Shown in pieces: positions 26,693 to 35,634 of a DNA stretch of 41,697 bases. A model generated the notes under the pieces. The model ran no database searches and was not told where the DNA came from. It was given only the letters and a program-made list of their open reading frames with translations. The DNA is taken from NCBI RefSeq assembly GCF_007556685.1, contig NZ_VJON01000023.1, positions 1 to 41,697 of the forward strand. The letters are read 5' to 3'. Every line of letters starts with the position of its first letter. Position 1 is the stretch's first letter. The position numbers and the translations under genes were made by a program. This DNA comes from Tepidimonas charontis (lineage in GTDB: Bacteria > Pseudomonadota > Gammaproteobacteria > Burkholderiales > Burkholderiaceae_C).

Positions 26693-27769
26693 ATGAACAC
26701 CGAGACACGTGACCCGAACCGACTGACCGCCTGGGCCCACGGCGGCGGCTGCGGCTGCAAGATCGCCCCGGCGGTGCTGCAGCGGCTGTTGGCCCAGGTG
26801 CCGCCGCACCTGGCGCCCCCCGAGCTGCTGGTGGGCACGGCCACCAGCGACGACGCCGCAGTCTACCGCCTGCGCGACGACCTGGCGTTGGTGGCGACCA
26901 CCGATTTTTTCACCCCGGTGGTGGACGATGCGTTCGATTTTGGCGCGATCGCGGCCACCAACGCGCTGTCGGACGTGTACGCGATGGGCGGCCAGCCGCT
27001 GCTCGCGCTGGCGCTGGTGGGCATGCCCATCCAGCAACTGCCAGAGGCGGTCATCGCCCGCGTGCTGGAAGGCGGGGCGGCGGCCTGCCGTTCGGCCGGG
27101 GTGGTGCTGGCGGGCGGCCACTCCATCGACACCGTGGAGCCGATCTACGGCCTGGCCGCCATCGGCACCGTGCACCCCGATCACGTCAAAACCAACGCCG
27201 GTGCCCGGCCGGGCGATGTGCTGGTGCTGGGCAAGCCGCTGGGGGTGGGGGTGCTGTCCGCCGCCCTCAAAAAGGGGCTGCTGGAGGCCGACGGCTATAC
27301 CGAAATGCGGCGTTGGACGACCTTGCTCAACCGCGCCGGAGCGGCGCTGGGCCAGTTGAGCGGCGTGCACGCGATGACGGATGTGACCGGCTTCGGCCTG
27401 GCCGGCCACCTGCTGGAGCTGTGCCGGGCGGCCAACCTGCTGGCCCTGTTGGAGACGGCGGCGCTGCCCGTGCTGGAAATCAGCCGCACGCTGCTGCGGC
27501 AAGGCATCGCCACCGGCGCCTCGGGCCGCAACTGGGCCAGCTATGGCGACGTGGTGGACCTGTCGGCCTTGCCCGCCGCTGAGCGCGGGCTGTGGCAGAC
27601 GCTGGTCACCGATCCGCAAACCAGCGGTGGCCTGCTGGTGGCGTGCGCGCCCGATGCGCTGGCGGCAGTGCAGGCGGCGTTCACTGCCGCGCAGGGCAAC
27701 CCCGGCTGGGTGATCGGCCAGCTGCAGGCCCCCCCAGCGGGCATGCCGCCCGGCGTGCGCCTGCGCTGA
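26693..27769 (+). CDS. selD: Selenophosphate synthetase
   Basis: SelD makes selenophosphate from selenide and ATP. The 358-residue protein has the catalytic Cys20 and Lys23 in HGGGCGCKIAP, with Cys rather than selenocysteine at the active position. The ATP-grasping motifs of the PurM fold follow, such as TSDDAAVY, TTDFFTPVVDD and TNALSDVYAMGG. Together with mnmH it would serve tRNA selenouridine formation. No selA, selB or selC is present in the window, so selenoprotein synthesis is not indicated here. Confidence 0.97.
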   Translation: MNTETRDPNRLTAWAHGGGCGCKIAPAVLQRLLAQVPPHLAPPELLVGTATSDDAAVYRLRDDLALVATTDFFTPVVDDAFDFGAIAATNALSDVYAMGGQPLLALALVGMPIQQLPEAVIARVLEGGAAACRSAGVVLAGGHSIDTVEPIYGLAAIGTVHPDHVKTNAGARPGDVLVLGKPLGVGVLSAALKKGLLEADGYTEMRRWTTLLNRAGAALGQLSGVHAMTDVTGFGLAGHLLELCRAANLLALLETAALPVLEISRTLLRQGIATGASGRNWASYGDVVDLSALPAAERGLWQTLVTDPQTSGGLLVACAPDALAAVQAAFTAAQGNPGWVIGQLQAPPAGMPPGVRLR

Positions 27770-27791
27770 CTCAACGAGCGGCCGGGGCGCG

Positions 27792-27820
27792 GTTGCGGGC
27801 GGCGGGCACCCGCCGGCAAC
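27792..27820 (+). terminator. Stem-loop in the selD-glmS gap, possible terminator
   Basis: GTTGC (27792-27796) pairs with GCAAC (27816-27820), and inside them CGGCGG pairs with CCGCCG around a 4-base loop, with a small bulge. It lies 23 bases after the selD stop, in the 183-base gap between the convergent selD and glmS genes. No T-run follows. The remainder of the gap shows only a doubtful 43-codon GTG-started frame on the minus strand (27771-27902). Confidence 0.35.
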
Positions 27821-27952
27821 GGGTGGCGACCGCAACGGTCAGGACGCGAACGGCCACGATGGCTCCATAGTGAAGAATCAACGCAGCCACGATTATCGAC
27901 ACCAGCCACGGCGCAGGCCGCCTGCCCAGCGGCGGGCCACACGCGCGTCGTC

Positions 27953-29869
27953 TCACTCCACCGTCACGCTCTTGGCCAGGTTGCGCGGTTTGTCGACATC
28001 GGTGCCGCGCGCACACGCGGTGTGGTAGGCCAGCAGCTGCAGTGGCACCACATGCAAAATGGGGCTCAGTGGCCCATAGTGCTCGGGCATGCGGATGACG
28101 TGCACCCCGTCGTCGCTGCCGATGTGGGTGTCGGCGTCGGCCAGGACGTAGAGCACGCCGCCGCGGGCGCGCACTTCCTGCATATTGCTCTTGAGCTTTT
28201 CCAGCAGCGCATCATGGGGGGCGACGGTGACCACCGGCATGGCGTTGGTGACCAAGGCCAGCGGACCGTGTTTGAGCTCGCCGGCCGGGTAGCCTTCCGC
28301 ATGGATATAGCTGATTTCCTTGAGCTTGAGCGCGCCTTCCAGCGCAATCGGGTAGTGCGGACCACGCCCCAAAAACAGGGCATGCTCTTTGGTGGCGAAG
28401 TCCTCGGCCCAGCGGATGATGGCTGGCTCCAGCGCCAGCACCGCCTGCAGCGCCACCGGCAGGTGGCGCATCGCGCGCAAGTGTCTGGCCTCCCGCTCGG
28501 CGCTCAACCGTCCCTTGGCCTGCGCCAGCGCCAACGTCAGCAAAAACAGCGCCGCCAATTGGGTGGTGAAAGCCTTGGTGCTGGCCACGCCGATTTCCAC
28601 GCCCGCGCGCGTCACGTAGGCCAGCTCGCACTCGCGCACCAGGGCACTGGTGGCCACGTTGCAAATGGCCAGCGTGTTGCCCATGCCCAGCGACTGCGCG
28701 TGGCGCAGGGCGGCAAGCGTATCGGCGGTCTCGCCGCTTTGGCTGATGGCCACCACCAGCGTGCGCGCATCGGGCACGCTGTCGCGGTAGCGGTACTCAC
28801 TGGCGATCTCCACCGTGGTCGGCACGCGTGCGATCGACTCCAGCCAGTAGCGTGCCACGCAACCGGCGTAGTAGCTGGTGCCGCAGGCCAGGATGAGCAC
28901 GCGGTCGGTCTCGGCAAAGACGCGCCACGCGGCGCGCGAGCGCACGCCGTGGTCGTCGAACAGCTCGGGCACGATGCCCTCCACCCCCTGCAGGGTATCG
29001 GCCAGCGCCCGCGGCTGCTCGAAGATTTCTTTCTGCATAAAGTGACGGTAGGGCCCCAAAGCGATATCCTGGCTGCCCACCTGCACGGTTTTGACGGGCC
29101 GCGCGGCCGCCTCCAGCGCACGGCCGTCGGCGCCGACGATGCGGTAGCGACCGAGCGAAACATCGACCACATCGCCTTCCGCCAAAAAAACGATGCGGTC
29201 GGTCACGCCGGCCAGTGCCAGCGCGTCACTGGCCAGATAGTGGGCCGCGGGGCCGTCGAGCGCCGCGCCGATGCCCAGGACCAGGGGCGAGCCGGCACGC
29301 GCGCCCACCAAGCGCTGCGGCTCGTCGTGATGCAACACCGCGATCGCGTACGCCCCGTGCAGGCGGGCGGTGGCCGCGCGCACCGCCTCCAGCAGGTCGC
29401 CCTCATACACGCTGTCGATCAGGTGCGCGATGACTTCGGTGTCGGTCTGGCTCTCGAACACATAGCCGCGGGCCTGCAGCTCGCCGCGCAAGGCCTCGTG
29501 GTTTTCGATGATGCCGTTGTGCACCAAAGCGACGCGGGCTGGCCGCTCACCCACGCGTACCCCCGGCCCACAGCTCACGTGCGGGTGCGCGTTGTGCACG
29601 GCGGGCGCGCCGTGCGTGGCCCAGCGCGTGTGGGCAATGCCCGTGGCCGCGCGCAATCCGTCGGCCAGCACCTGCGCCTGCAACTCGGCCACGCGTGCGG
29701 TGCTGCGCGCGCGCACCAAGCCGCCGCTGCGCACGACGCCATCCAACGGGCCCGCCATGTGCACCGCCAAACCGCACGAGTCATATCCCCGGTACTCTAG
29801 CCGCTGCAATCCCTGCACCAGCGTCGGCACCACATCGCCACTGCTCACCGCCCCGACAATGCCACACAT
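27953..29869 (-). CDS. glmS: Glutamine-fructose-6-phosphate aminotransferase
   Basis: GlmS makes glucosamine 6-phosphate, the first step to UDP-GlcNAc for peptidoglycan and LPS. The 638-residue protein begins MCGIVGAVS with the N-terminal nucleophile Cys of the glutaminase domain (about 1-240). Two SIS domains follow, with [19 protein letters not shown] and [17 protein letters not shown], and the end is KSVTVE as usual. The ATG at 29869 is fixed by the need for Cys at position 2, and GAGAG lies upstream. The gene is divergent from an Lrp-type regulator gene, with an AT-rich gap of 141 bases. glmU lies nearby on the same strand, separated by two plus-strand genes. Confidence 0.97.
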   Translation of the reverse strand: MCGIVGAVSSGDVVPTLVQGLQRLEYRGYDSCGLAVHMAGPLDGVVRSGGLVRARSTARVAELQAQVLADGLRAATGIAHTRWATHGAPAVHNAHPHVSCGPGVRVGERPARVALVHNGIIENHEALRGELQARGYVFESQTDTEVIAHLIDSVYEGDLLEAVRAATARLHGAYAIAVLHHDEPQRLVGARAGSPLVLGIGAALDGPAAHYLASDALALAGVTDRIVFLAEGDVVDVSLGRYRIVGADGRALEAAARPVKTVQVGSQDIALGPYRHFMQKEIFEQPRALADTLQGVEGIVPELFDDHGVRSRAAWRVFAETDRVLILACGTSYYAGCVARYWLESIARVPTTVEIASEYRYRDSVPDARTLVVAISQSGETADTLAALRHAQSLGMGNTLAICNVATSALVRECELAYVTRAGVEIGVASTKAFTTQLAALFLLTLALAQAKGRLSAEREARHLRAMRHLPVALQAVLALEPAIIRWAEDFATKEHALFLGRGPHYPIALEGALKLKEISYIHAEGYPAGELKHGPLALVTNAMPVVTVAPHDALLEKLKSNMQEVRARGGVLYVLADADTHIGSDDGVHVIRMPEHYGPLSPILHVVPLQLLAYHTACARGTDVDKPRNLAKSVTVE

Positions 29870-29938
29870 CGCACCGCTCTCCCACGTATCTCTGGTGGAT
29901 GCCGAGCGTACGACAAAGAAACAAACTTTGGATTTCAA

Positions 29939-29987
29939 ATATCGATACCTTGTGAAATAAAATTACTCCCCAGCGTTGATATCGATA
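29939..29987. promoter_or_regulatory. Paired ATATCGATA boxes between glmS and the lrp-type gene
   Basis: The 9-base sequence ATATCGATA occurs at 29939-29947 and again at 29979-29987, 40 bp apart start to start, close to four helical turns. The surrounding stretch (29925-30010) is strongly AT-rich compared with the window. Flanks are related too: TTTCAA lies before the first box, and the reverse complement of the second reads TCAATATCGATA. The spacing fits a multimeric regulator binding on one face of DNA, and the adjacent Lrp-type gene is the obvious candidate. Confidence 0.5.
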
Positions 29988-30010
29988 TTGATTTCATAAT
30001 CACCGTCATC

Positions 30011-30532
30011 GTGAAACTAGATGACACCGATCTGTGCCTGCTGGCCGAGCTGCAACGTGACGCCGCCGCGCCCCTGGCGACACTGGCGGTGCGCTGCCGG
30101 GTCTCGGCACCGACGGTGCTGCGCCGCATACGGCGGCTGGAGCAGGCCGGGCTGATCGAACACCGCGTGGCGATCCTGCACCCGCAGCGGCTGGCCGCTG
30201 CCGTGGGCGAAGGGCTACAGGCCATCGTGGAGCTGACGCTGGAGCGTCAAGGGGCCGAGTTCTTGCAGGCGTTCGAAGCGCTGGCCGTGGCCGACCCGGC
30301 CGTGCAACAGTGCTACCGGGTCAGCGCGGGGCCCGACTTCGTGCTGGTGGTGGCGGTGCGCACCATGGCCGAGTACCAAGCGCTGGCCCAACGCCTGTTC
30401 ACTGCCCACGACAATGTGCGCACCGTCAAGGCCTATTTTTGCGTGCACCGTGCCAAGTTCGACACCCGGCTGCCACTGCCGAGCACGGCGGCGGCAGCGG
30501 GGGAATCCGGCGCCACCGCCGGCCAGCGCTGA
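30011..30532 (+). CDS. Lrp/AsnC family transcriptional regulator
   Basis: This 173-residue DNA-binding protein has an N-terminal winged helix (about 1-60; LAVRCRVSAPTVLRRIRRLE is the recognition region) and a C-terminal RAM ligand domain (about 70-150). A variable Ala/Gly tail of about 20 residues is longer than in E. coli Lrp. The GTG at 30011 gives the usual start KLDDTDLCLL. Only a weak ribosome binding site is visible. It is divergent from glmS, and two identical AT-rich boxes lie in the gap, so it may regulate itself and perhaps glmS. The ligand is unknown, though amino acids are typical for the family. Confidence 0.93.
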   Translation: MKLDDTDLCLLAELQRDAAAPLATLAVRCRVSAPTVLRRIRRLEQAGLIEHRVAILHPQRLAAAVGEGLQAIVELTLERQGAEFLQAFEALAVADPAVQQCYRVSAGPDFVLVVAVRTMAEYQALAQRLFTAHDNVRTVKAYFCVHRAKFDTRLPLPSTAAAAGESGATAGQR

Positions 30533-30600
30533 GGCCGCCCCCAGCGGGCCTTGGGTTGGCCCCACCACACACGCCCCTCTGGATCCGATCCCTGCTGACG

Positions 30601-30606
30601 TATGAT
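30601..30606 (+). promoter_or_regulatory. Possible -10 box of the SH3 protein gene
   Basis: TATGAT matches the -10 consensus at five of six bases, 33 bases before the chosen ATG at 30639. No convincing -35 box is seen. Confidence 0.35.
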
Positions 30607-30638
30607 CTATGGCCATCGGATTGCCGAGGAGGCGCTGC

Positions 30639-31097
30639 ATGGTCCGCTTGTTTCCTTCCGTCGTGCGAGCAGGGCTTGCCCTCGTGCTTGCGCTGGCGAC
30701 GCTGACGGTTTACGCCCAAGAGCTGGTCAGCGTGCGCGTGCCCACCGCCAACCTGCGTGCGGGCCCGGGCACCGCCAGCGAAGTGCGGTGGCAGCTGCGC
30801 CAGGGCTACCCGCTGCTGGTGCTGCAGCGCCAGGGTGATTGGTTGCAGGTGCGCGACTTCGAAGGCGATGAAGGCTGGATCGCGGCCCGTCTGACCGACA
30901 CACGGCGCCACCACGTGGTGCGGGTGCGCGTGCTCAACCTGCGCAGCGGCCCCGGCCTCGAATGGCAGGTGGTGGGACACGCACGCTATGGCGATGTGCT
31001 GGCCACCGTGCGACGCCAAGGCGACTGGGTACAGCTGCGCGCACCCAGTGGCAGCGGCACGGTCTGGGCCGCCAGCGACCACCTGTGGGGATGGTGA
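30639..31097 (+). CDS. Secreted protein with two bacterial SH3 domains
   Basis: This 152-residue protein starts with a signal peptide (hydrophobic core AGLALVLALATLTV, likely cleavage after VYA near residue 27). Two bacterial SH3_3 domains follow, each opening with the motif NLR-GPG (about 30-90 and 92-150). Such domains bind cell-wall peptides or glycans, so a periplasmic role at the envelope is likely. No catalytic domain is attached. The ATG at 30639 was chosen because AGGAGG stands 7 bases before it. An ATG at 30609 in frame lacks this. The gene converges on glmU with 36 bases between stops. Confidence 0.9.
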   Translation: MVRLFPSVVRAGLALVLALATLTVYAQELVSVRVPTANLRAGPGTASEVRWQLRQGYPLLVLQRQGDWLQVRDFEGDEGWIAARLTDTRRHHVVRVRVLNLRSGPGLEWQVVGHARYGDVLATVRRQGDWVQLRAPSGSGTVWAASDHLWGW

Positions 31098-31133
31098 GAC
31101 GGCAGCGCCGCCGGGGCACGCGGCCGCGCCTCG

Positions 31134-32540
31134 TCAATCGCGCCGTTTGACGGGCCGCTGCCAGTTGGGTATCGACACCGCTTTGGCGCGCGCCACCGTC
31201 AAGGCGCCGGGCGGCGTATCCTTGGTCACCGTGCTGCCCGCGCCGATGGTTCCGCCCGCGCCCAGCGTCACCGGCGCTACCAGCACACAGTTACTGCCCA
31301 CGTGCACATCGGCCTCGATGACGGTGCGGTGCTTGTTGGCGCCGTCGTAATTGGCGGTGATGCTGCCCGCGCCATAGTTGACGCGCTCGCCCACCGTGGC
31401 GTCGCCCAGGTAGGCCAGGTGGTTGGCCTTGGCGCCCGCCGCCAGGGTCGTGTTCTTGACTTCGACGAAGTTGCCGATGTGCACCTGCGGCCCCAGTCGC
31501 GTGCCCGGACGCAGGCGCGCAAACGGCCCCACGCGCGCTGCGGCGCCGACCACCACCGGTTGGCCCGCGCCATCGATGTGCGTGAAGGGGTGAACGACGG
31601 CGCCCGCCTCGATCACCGCATCGGCAATGACACAGTGGGCGCCGATACGCACCCCGTCGCCCAGCACCACCCGGCCTTCGAACACGCAATTGACGTCGAT
31701 CTCGACATCCTGCCCGCACACCAGCTCACCGCGCACGTCCAGACGCGCCGGGTCCGCCAGACGCACCCCGTGCGCCAGCAACGTCTGCGCCACACGACGC
31801 TGATGGGCCCGCTCCAGCTCGGCCAGCTGCGCCGGGCTGTTGACGCCGGCCACCTCGATGGGGTCGGTGATGCGGTGCGCCACCACCGGCGTGCCATCGG
31901 CGACGGCGTGGCGCACCACGTCCGTCAGGTAATACTCGCCCTGCGCGTTGCGGTTGTCCAACCGCGCCAACCAGGCACGCAGCCGCGCCGTGGGCGCCGC
32001 CATGATGCCGCTGTACACCTCGGTGATCTGGCGTTGCGCCACGCTGGCGTCTTTTTCCTCGACGATGCCACACACCGCGCCGGCAGCGTCACGCAGCACG
32101 CGGCCATACCCGTGCGGATCGGGCAGATCCACGGTCAGCAACGCCAGCGCCTGCGGCCCGCCTGCGGCCTGGGCGGCCAGTAGGGCCTGCAGCGTCTCGG
32201 GCCGCGTCAACGGCACGTCGCCCGACAACACCAAGGTCAAGCCGTCGTCGGCTAAGCATGGCAGCGCCTGCTGCACCGCGTGCCCGGTGCCCAGCTGCGG
32301 GCTCTGGCGCACGGCTTGCACGGACAACCCATGCGCCAAGGCGGGCAAGGCGGCTTCCACCGCCTCGGCCTGGTGACCGGTGACGACCACACAGGTGCGT
32401 GCCTGCACACCGCGCGCCGCCGCCAACACGTGGCCCAGCAGGGGCTGCCCCGCCAGCCGGTGCAATACCTTGGGGTGCGCGCTTTTCATGCGCGTCCCCT
32501 TGCCGGCGGCCAGTATCACGACGTCCACGGGCTGGGACAT
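31134..32540 (-). CDS. glmU: Bifunctional GlcN-1-phosphate acetyltransferase / GlcNAc-1-phosphate uridyltransferase
   Basis: GlmU catalyses the last two steps to UDP-GlcNAc. The 468-residue protein has the N-terminal uridyltransferase (about 1-235) with VILAAGKGTRMKS and the Asp of LVLSGDVPL. The C-terminal left-handed beta-helix of hexapeptide repeats (about 255-445) carries acetyltransferase residues in NHLAYLGDATVGERVNYGAG and TANYDGANKH. The ATG at 32540 has AGGAGG directly upstream. glmS acts earlier in the same pathway and lies 1.2 kb away on the same strand. Confidence 0.97.
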   Translation of the reverse strand: MSQPVDVVILAAGKGTRMKSAHPKVLHRLAGQPLLGHVLAAARGVQARTCVVVTGHQAEAVEAALPALAHGLSVQAVRQSPQLGTGHAVQQALPCLADDGLTLVLSGDVPLTRPETLQALLAAQAAGGPQALALLTVDLPDPHGYGRVLRDAAGAVCGIVEEKDASVAQRQITEVYSGIMAAPTARLRAWLARLDNRNAQGEYYLTDVVRHAVADGTPVVAHRITDPIEVAGVNSPAQLAELERAHQRRVAQTLLAHGVRLADPARLDVRGELVCGQDVEIDVNCVFEGRVVLGDGVRIGAHCVIADAVIEAGAVVHPFTHIDGAGQPVVVGAAARVGPFARLRPGTRLGPQVHIGNFVEVKNTTLAAGAKANHLAYLGDATVGERVNYGAGSITANYDGANKHRTVIEADVHVGSNCVLVAPVTLGAGGTIGAGSTVTKDTPPGALTVARAKAVSIPNWQRPVKRRD

Positions 32541-32722
32541 GGTTCCTCCTATCGTTTGGGGTCGAATGATCACATCCGGCGCCATTATCGACGCCGCCCT
32601 GCCCATACCCCGGACGGCGCCTACCCTGCCCGCGCTGGCGGCCGGCCGAACCGCTGGTGCCAACGCGACGGCGTGCATGGCGGCCCTTGTGCCCGTTGTG
32701 CGCCTGCCGTATCGTTGGCGGC

Positions 32723-33715
32723 ATGAGCAACGTCTGCGCCTCGACGCCGCCCGGCGGCGCCACCCACGCCACCCCTGCCACGGTCACCGATCGGCCCGAT
32801 GGCGGCCACCCGCCGCTGCGCTTTGCCGTGTTTGGCGCCGGCGCGGTGGGCACGTATTACGGCGCCCTGCTGGCGCGTGCCGGCTTCACGGTGACGCTGA
32901 TCGGCCGCCCCGACCACGTCGCCGCGATCCAGGCACACGGCGTGCAACTGCTCACCGCCGAGGGGTCGATGCACATTGCGGTGGCAGCCCGCACCGAAGC
33001 CGCCGCCGTCGCCGACGCCGACGTGGTGCTGGTGTGCGTCAAGTCGGGCGACACCGAAGCCGCCGCCCGTGCCATCGCCGCCCATCTGACGCCGCAGGCG
33101 GTGGTACTGAGCCTGCAAAACGGCGTGGACAACGCCGCACTGCTGTCGCGCATTCTCGGGCGCCCCGCCGTGCCGGTGGCGGTGTATGTGGCGGTGGGCC
33201 TGGAAGGCCCGGGCGTGGTGCGTCACCACGGCCGTGGTGACTTGGTGTTGGCGCCCTTTCCGCAAGCACCGCAGGTGTTGGCGGCACTGGCCGCCGCGGG
33301 CATCCCGGCGGCGGTATCGGACGCTGTGCCGCAGGCGCTGTGGACGAAGCTGGTGATCAACTGCGCCTACAACGCCCTGTCGGCCATCACCGCGCGCCCC
33401 TACGGCTGGCTGTGGGCGCAGGACGGCGTGCCCGCGCTGCTGCAACAGGTGGTGCGCGAGTGCGTGGCGGTCGCGGCCGCCGAAGGCATCGTACTCGACG
33501 CAGCGGCGCTGGACACGCAGGTGCAGCATATCGCCCACTCGATGGCCACCCAGCGCTCCTCCACCGCGCACGACCTGCTGCGCGGCCGCCGCACCGAAAT
33601 CGATCACCTCAACGGCGCCGTGGTGGCGCGCGCCCGCGCCCACGGCCTCAGCGCCCCTGCCAATCAAACCCTACACACCCTGGTTCGCCTGCTCGAACAC
33701 GGCCGCGGCGCCTGA
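32723..33715 (+). CDS. panE: 2-dehydropantoate 2-reductase family protein
   Basis: This NADPH-dependent ketopantoate reductase leads to pantothenate and CoA. The 330-residue protein has an N-terminal Rossmann domain with FAVFGAGAVGTYYGALLARAG and VVLVCVKSGDT, and an all-helical C-terminal domain with WTKLVINCAYNALSAIT, which contains the expected catalytic Lys and Asn. About 30 variable residues precede the domain, so the ATG at 32723 may be too far upstream, though no better start is obvious. Paralogues with other substrates are common in this family, so the symbol is tentative. purU follows after 41 bases. Confidence 0.85.
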   Translation: MSNVCASTPPGGATHATPATVTDRPDGGHPPLRFAVFGAGAVGTYYGALLARAGFTVTLIGRPDHVAAIQAHGVQLLTAEGSMHIAVAARTEAAAVADADVVLVCVKSGDTEAAARAIAAHLTPQAVVLSLQNGVDNAALLSRILGRPAVPVAVYVAVGLEGPGVVRHHGRGDLVLAPFPQAPQVLAALAAAGIPAAVSDAVPQALWTKLVINCAYNALSAITARPYGWLWAQDGVPALLQQVVRECVAVAAAEGIVLDAAALDTQVQHIAHSMATQRSSTAHDLLRGRRTEIDHLNGAVVARARAHGLSAPANQTLHTLVRLLEHGRGA

Positions 33716-33756
33716 GTGCGCCGCGCGCAGCGCCCGAGCTGCGACAATCACGGGTC

Positions 33757-34605
33757 ATGCAAGACACCTACGTCCTGACCCTGTCCTGCCAGGACAAGCC
33801 TGGCATCGTGCACGCCGTCTCCGGCTTTTTGTTGCAGTGGGGCGGCAATATCGAAGAGGCGGCGCAGTTCAACGACCGCGACTCCGGGCGCTTTTTCATG
33901 CGCGTGCAGTTCACCTGCCCCGGCCACGACACCGAGGCGCTGCGCGCCGCGCTGCACGACTTCGGTCGGCAGCACGCCATGCACTGCGCCCTGCACCCCT
34001 GGGGTGAGCCGATGCGCACCGTGATCTTCGTCAGCCAGCAGGGCCACTGCCTCAACGACCTGCTGTTTCGCTACAAAAGCGGTCTGCTGCGGCTCGACAT
34101 TCGCGCCATCATCAGCAACCACCGCGACTTCTACCAACTGGCCGCGAGCTACGACATTCCGTTCCATCACATTCCGGTCAGCGCCGCCACCAAGGCGCAG
34201 GCCGAGGCGCGTCAGCTCGACATCATCGAGCAAGAGCAGGCCGAACTCGTCGTGCTGGCGCGCTATATGCAAATCCTGTCCGACGGCATGTGTGAGCGGC
34301 TGGCCGGGCGCGCCATCAACATCCACCACAGCTTCCTGCCCAGCTTCAAGGGCGCCAAACCCTACTATCAGGCGCACGAGCGCGGGGTCAAGCTGATCGG
34401 CGCAACCGCCCACTACGTCACGGCCGACCTGGACGAAGGCCCGATCATCGAGCAGGACGTGGCGCGCGTGGACCACAGCATGACGGTGGAGGATCTGGCC
34501 GCCATCGGCCGCGACACCGAAAGTCAGGTGCTGGCGCGCGCCGTCAAGTGGCACAGTGAGCACCGCGTGCTGCTCAATGGCCAGCGCACGGTGGTCTTCC
34601 GCTAA
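33757..34605 (+). CDS. purU: Formyltetrahydrofolate deformylase
   Basis: PurU hydrolyses 10-formyltetrahydrofolate to formate and tetrahydrofolate, balancing one-carbon pools. The 282 residues comprise an N-terminal ACT domain (about 1-80; LTLSCQDKPGIVHAVSGFL) and a formyltransferase-like domain (about 85-280) with the catalytic Asn-His-Asp pattern in INIHHSFLPSF and TADLDEGPII. The ATG at 33757 fits the family start. A LysR regulator gene begins only 5 bases after the stop, suggesting cotranscription. Confidence 0.96.
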   Translation: MQDTYVLTLSCQDKPGIVHAVSGFLLQWGGNIEEAAQFNDRDSGRFFMRVQFTCPGHDTEALRAALHDFGRQHAMHCALHPWGEPMRTVIFVSQQGHCLNDLLFRYKSGLLRLDIRAIISNHRDFYQLAASYDIPFHHIPVSAATKAQAEARQLDIIEQEQAELVVLARYMQILSDGMCERLAGRAINIHHSFLPSFKGAKPYYQAHERGVKLIGATAHYVTADLDEGPIIEQDVARVDHSMTVEDLAAIGRDTESQVLARAVKWHSEHRVLLNGQRTVVFR

Positions 34606-34610
34606 AACCG

Positions 34611-35480
34611 ATGGCAGCGCGCATCCCACCCATTCAGTGCTTGCTGACCTTCGAAGCACTGGCGCGCCTGCGCAGCGTCACGCAAGCCGCCGATGAACTG
34701 TGTGTCACCCCCAGCGCGGTCAGCCATCGCATCCGCCAGCTGGAGGAACAGCTGGGCGTGAAGCTGTTCGGGCGGGCCGACTTTTCCCTCACCACCGAAG
34801 GCAGCGAATACCTGGCCCAGGTGCGCGAGGCGCTGGCGGCCTTACAGCGTTTCCCCAGCCGCGGCGCCACGCCGGGGCGGCGCAAGCTGCGCCTGGCGGT
34901 CACGCCCACCTTCGCGCGCTCGATTCTGATGCCGCGCCTGCGCCACTTCGCCGAGGCTTACCCCGAGATCGACCTGACGCTGCAGGTCAGCATTCCGCTG
35001 CTGGACGTGGTGGCCGAGGACGCCGACCTGACGATTCGCTTTGGCACCGGGCGCTACCAGGACGTGGAGTTCACCTGCATCCTCAAAGACGAGGTCACGC
35101 CCCTGGCTTCGCCCGCCTTCGTGCGCGAGCACGGGCCGTTCGAGCGTCCGGAAGACCTGGACGGCGTGCCGCTGCTGCGCAGCCCACTGGAGCCGTGGCG
35201 CACCTGGTTTGCCGCGCACCATCTGGACTGGCCCGAACCCACCGACGGCTCGCAGTTCAACGACATCGGGCTGATGTGCGACGGCGCCGCCGCCGGCATG
35301 GGCGTGGCGCTGGTGCGGCTCAAGCTCGGCGCACCGTGGCTGGAAAACGGCACGCTGGTGCGGCTGTATCCGCACACCGTGCCCAGCCCGCACGCGCACT
35401 ACCTGTGCTGGCGCGCCGGGGCGATGGAGCGCTGGGAGTGCGCCACCTTCGCCGCCTGGTTGCGGCAAGCGGTGGCTTAG
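34611..35480 (+). CDS. LysR family transcriptional regulator (GcvA-like)
   Basis: This 289-residue regulator has an N-terminal winged helix-turn-helix (about 1-65; SVTQAADELCVTPSAVSHRI) and a periplasmic-binding-protein-like effector domain (about 90-288). The start, with PPIQCLLTFEALARL, resembles the GcvA branch of LysR proteins, which control the glycine cleavage system. Being 5 bases behind purU, it may respond to glycine, purine or one-carbon status, but this is inference. The ATG at 34611 is the first in-frame start and gives the normal N-terminus. Confidence 0.93.
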   Translation: MAARIPPIQCLLTFEALARLRSVTQAADELCVTPSAVSHRIRQLEEQLGVKLFGRADFSLTTEGSEYLAQVREALAALQRFPSRGATPGRRKLRLAVTPTFARSILMPRLRHFAEAYPEIDLTLQVSIPLLDVVAEDADLTIRFGTGRYQDVEFTCILKDEVTPLASPAFVREHGPFERPEDLDGVPLLRSPLEPWRTWFAAHHLDWPEPTDGSQFNDIGLMCDGAAAGMGVALVRLKLGAPWLENGTLVRLYPHTVPSPHAHYLCWRAGAMERWECATFAAWLRQAVA

Positions 35481-35554
35481 TCTCGCGAGCGACAAACGCA
35501 GAGGGCAGTTGCAGACCATCTCTGGCGCACACGACGGTCGTCCTTGCGAGCTCG

Positions 35555-35570
35555 CGCGGGGTGGCCCGCG
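35555..35570. terminator. GC-rich stem-loop between convergent lysR and hsp20 genes
   Basis: CGCGGG, a 4-base loop and CCCGCG form a perfect 6-bp stem in the 154-base gap between two gene ends. It may serve either strand as a transcript end, although no T-run is present. Nothing else recognisable was seen in the gap. Confidence 0.35.
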
Positions 35571-35634
35571 TGGCACCGTTCCCGGCGCACGCAGCAGCCT
35601 CCCCCGCGACCGCGTCCGCGCGCGGCCGATCGCC

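Noticed and set aside
27770-27952. Possible tRNA-Sec (selC) near selD.
   Set aside because: No acceptor stem, TTCGA arm or CCA end can be arranged. The gap holds only a GC-rich hairpin.
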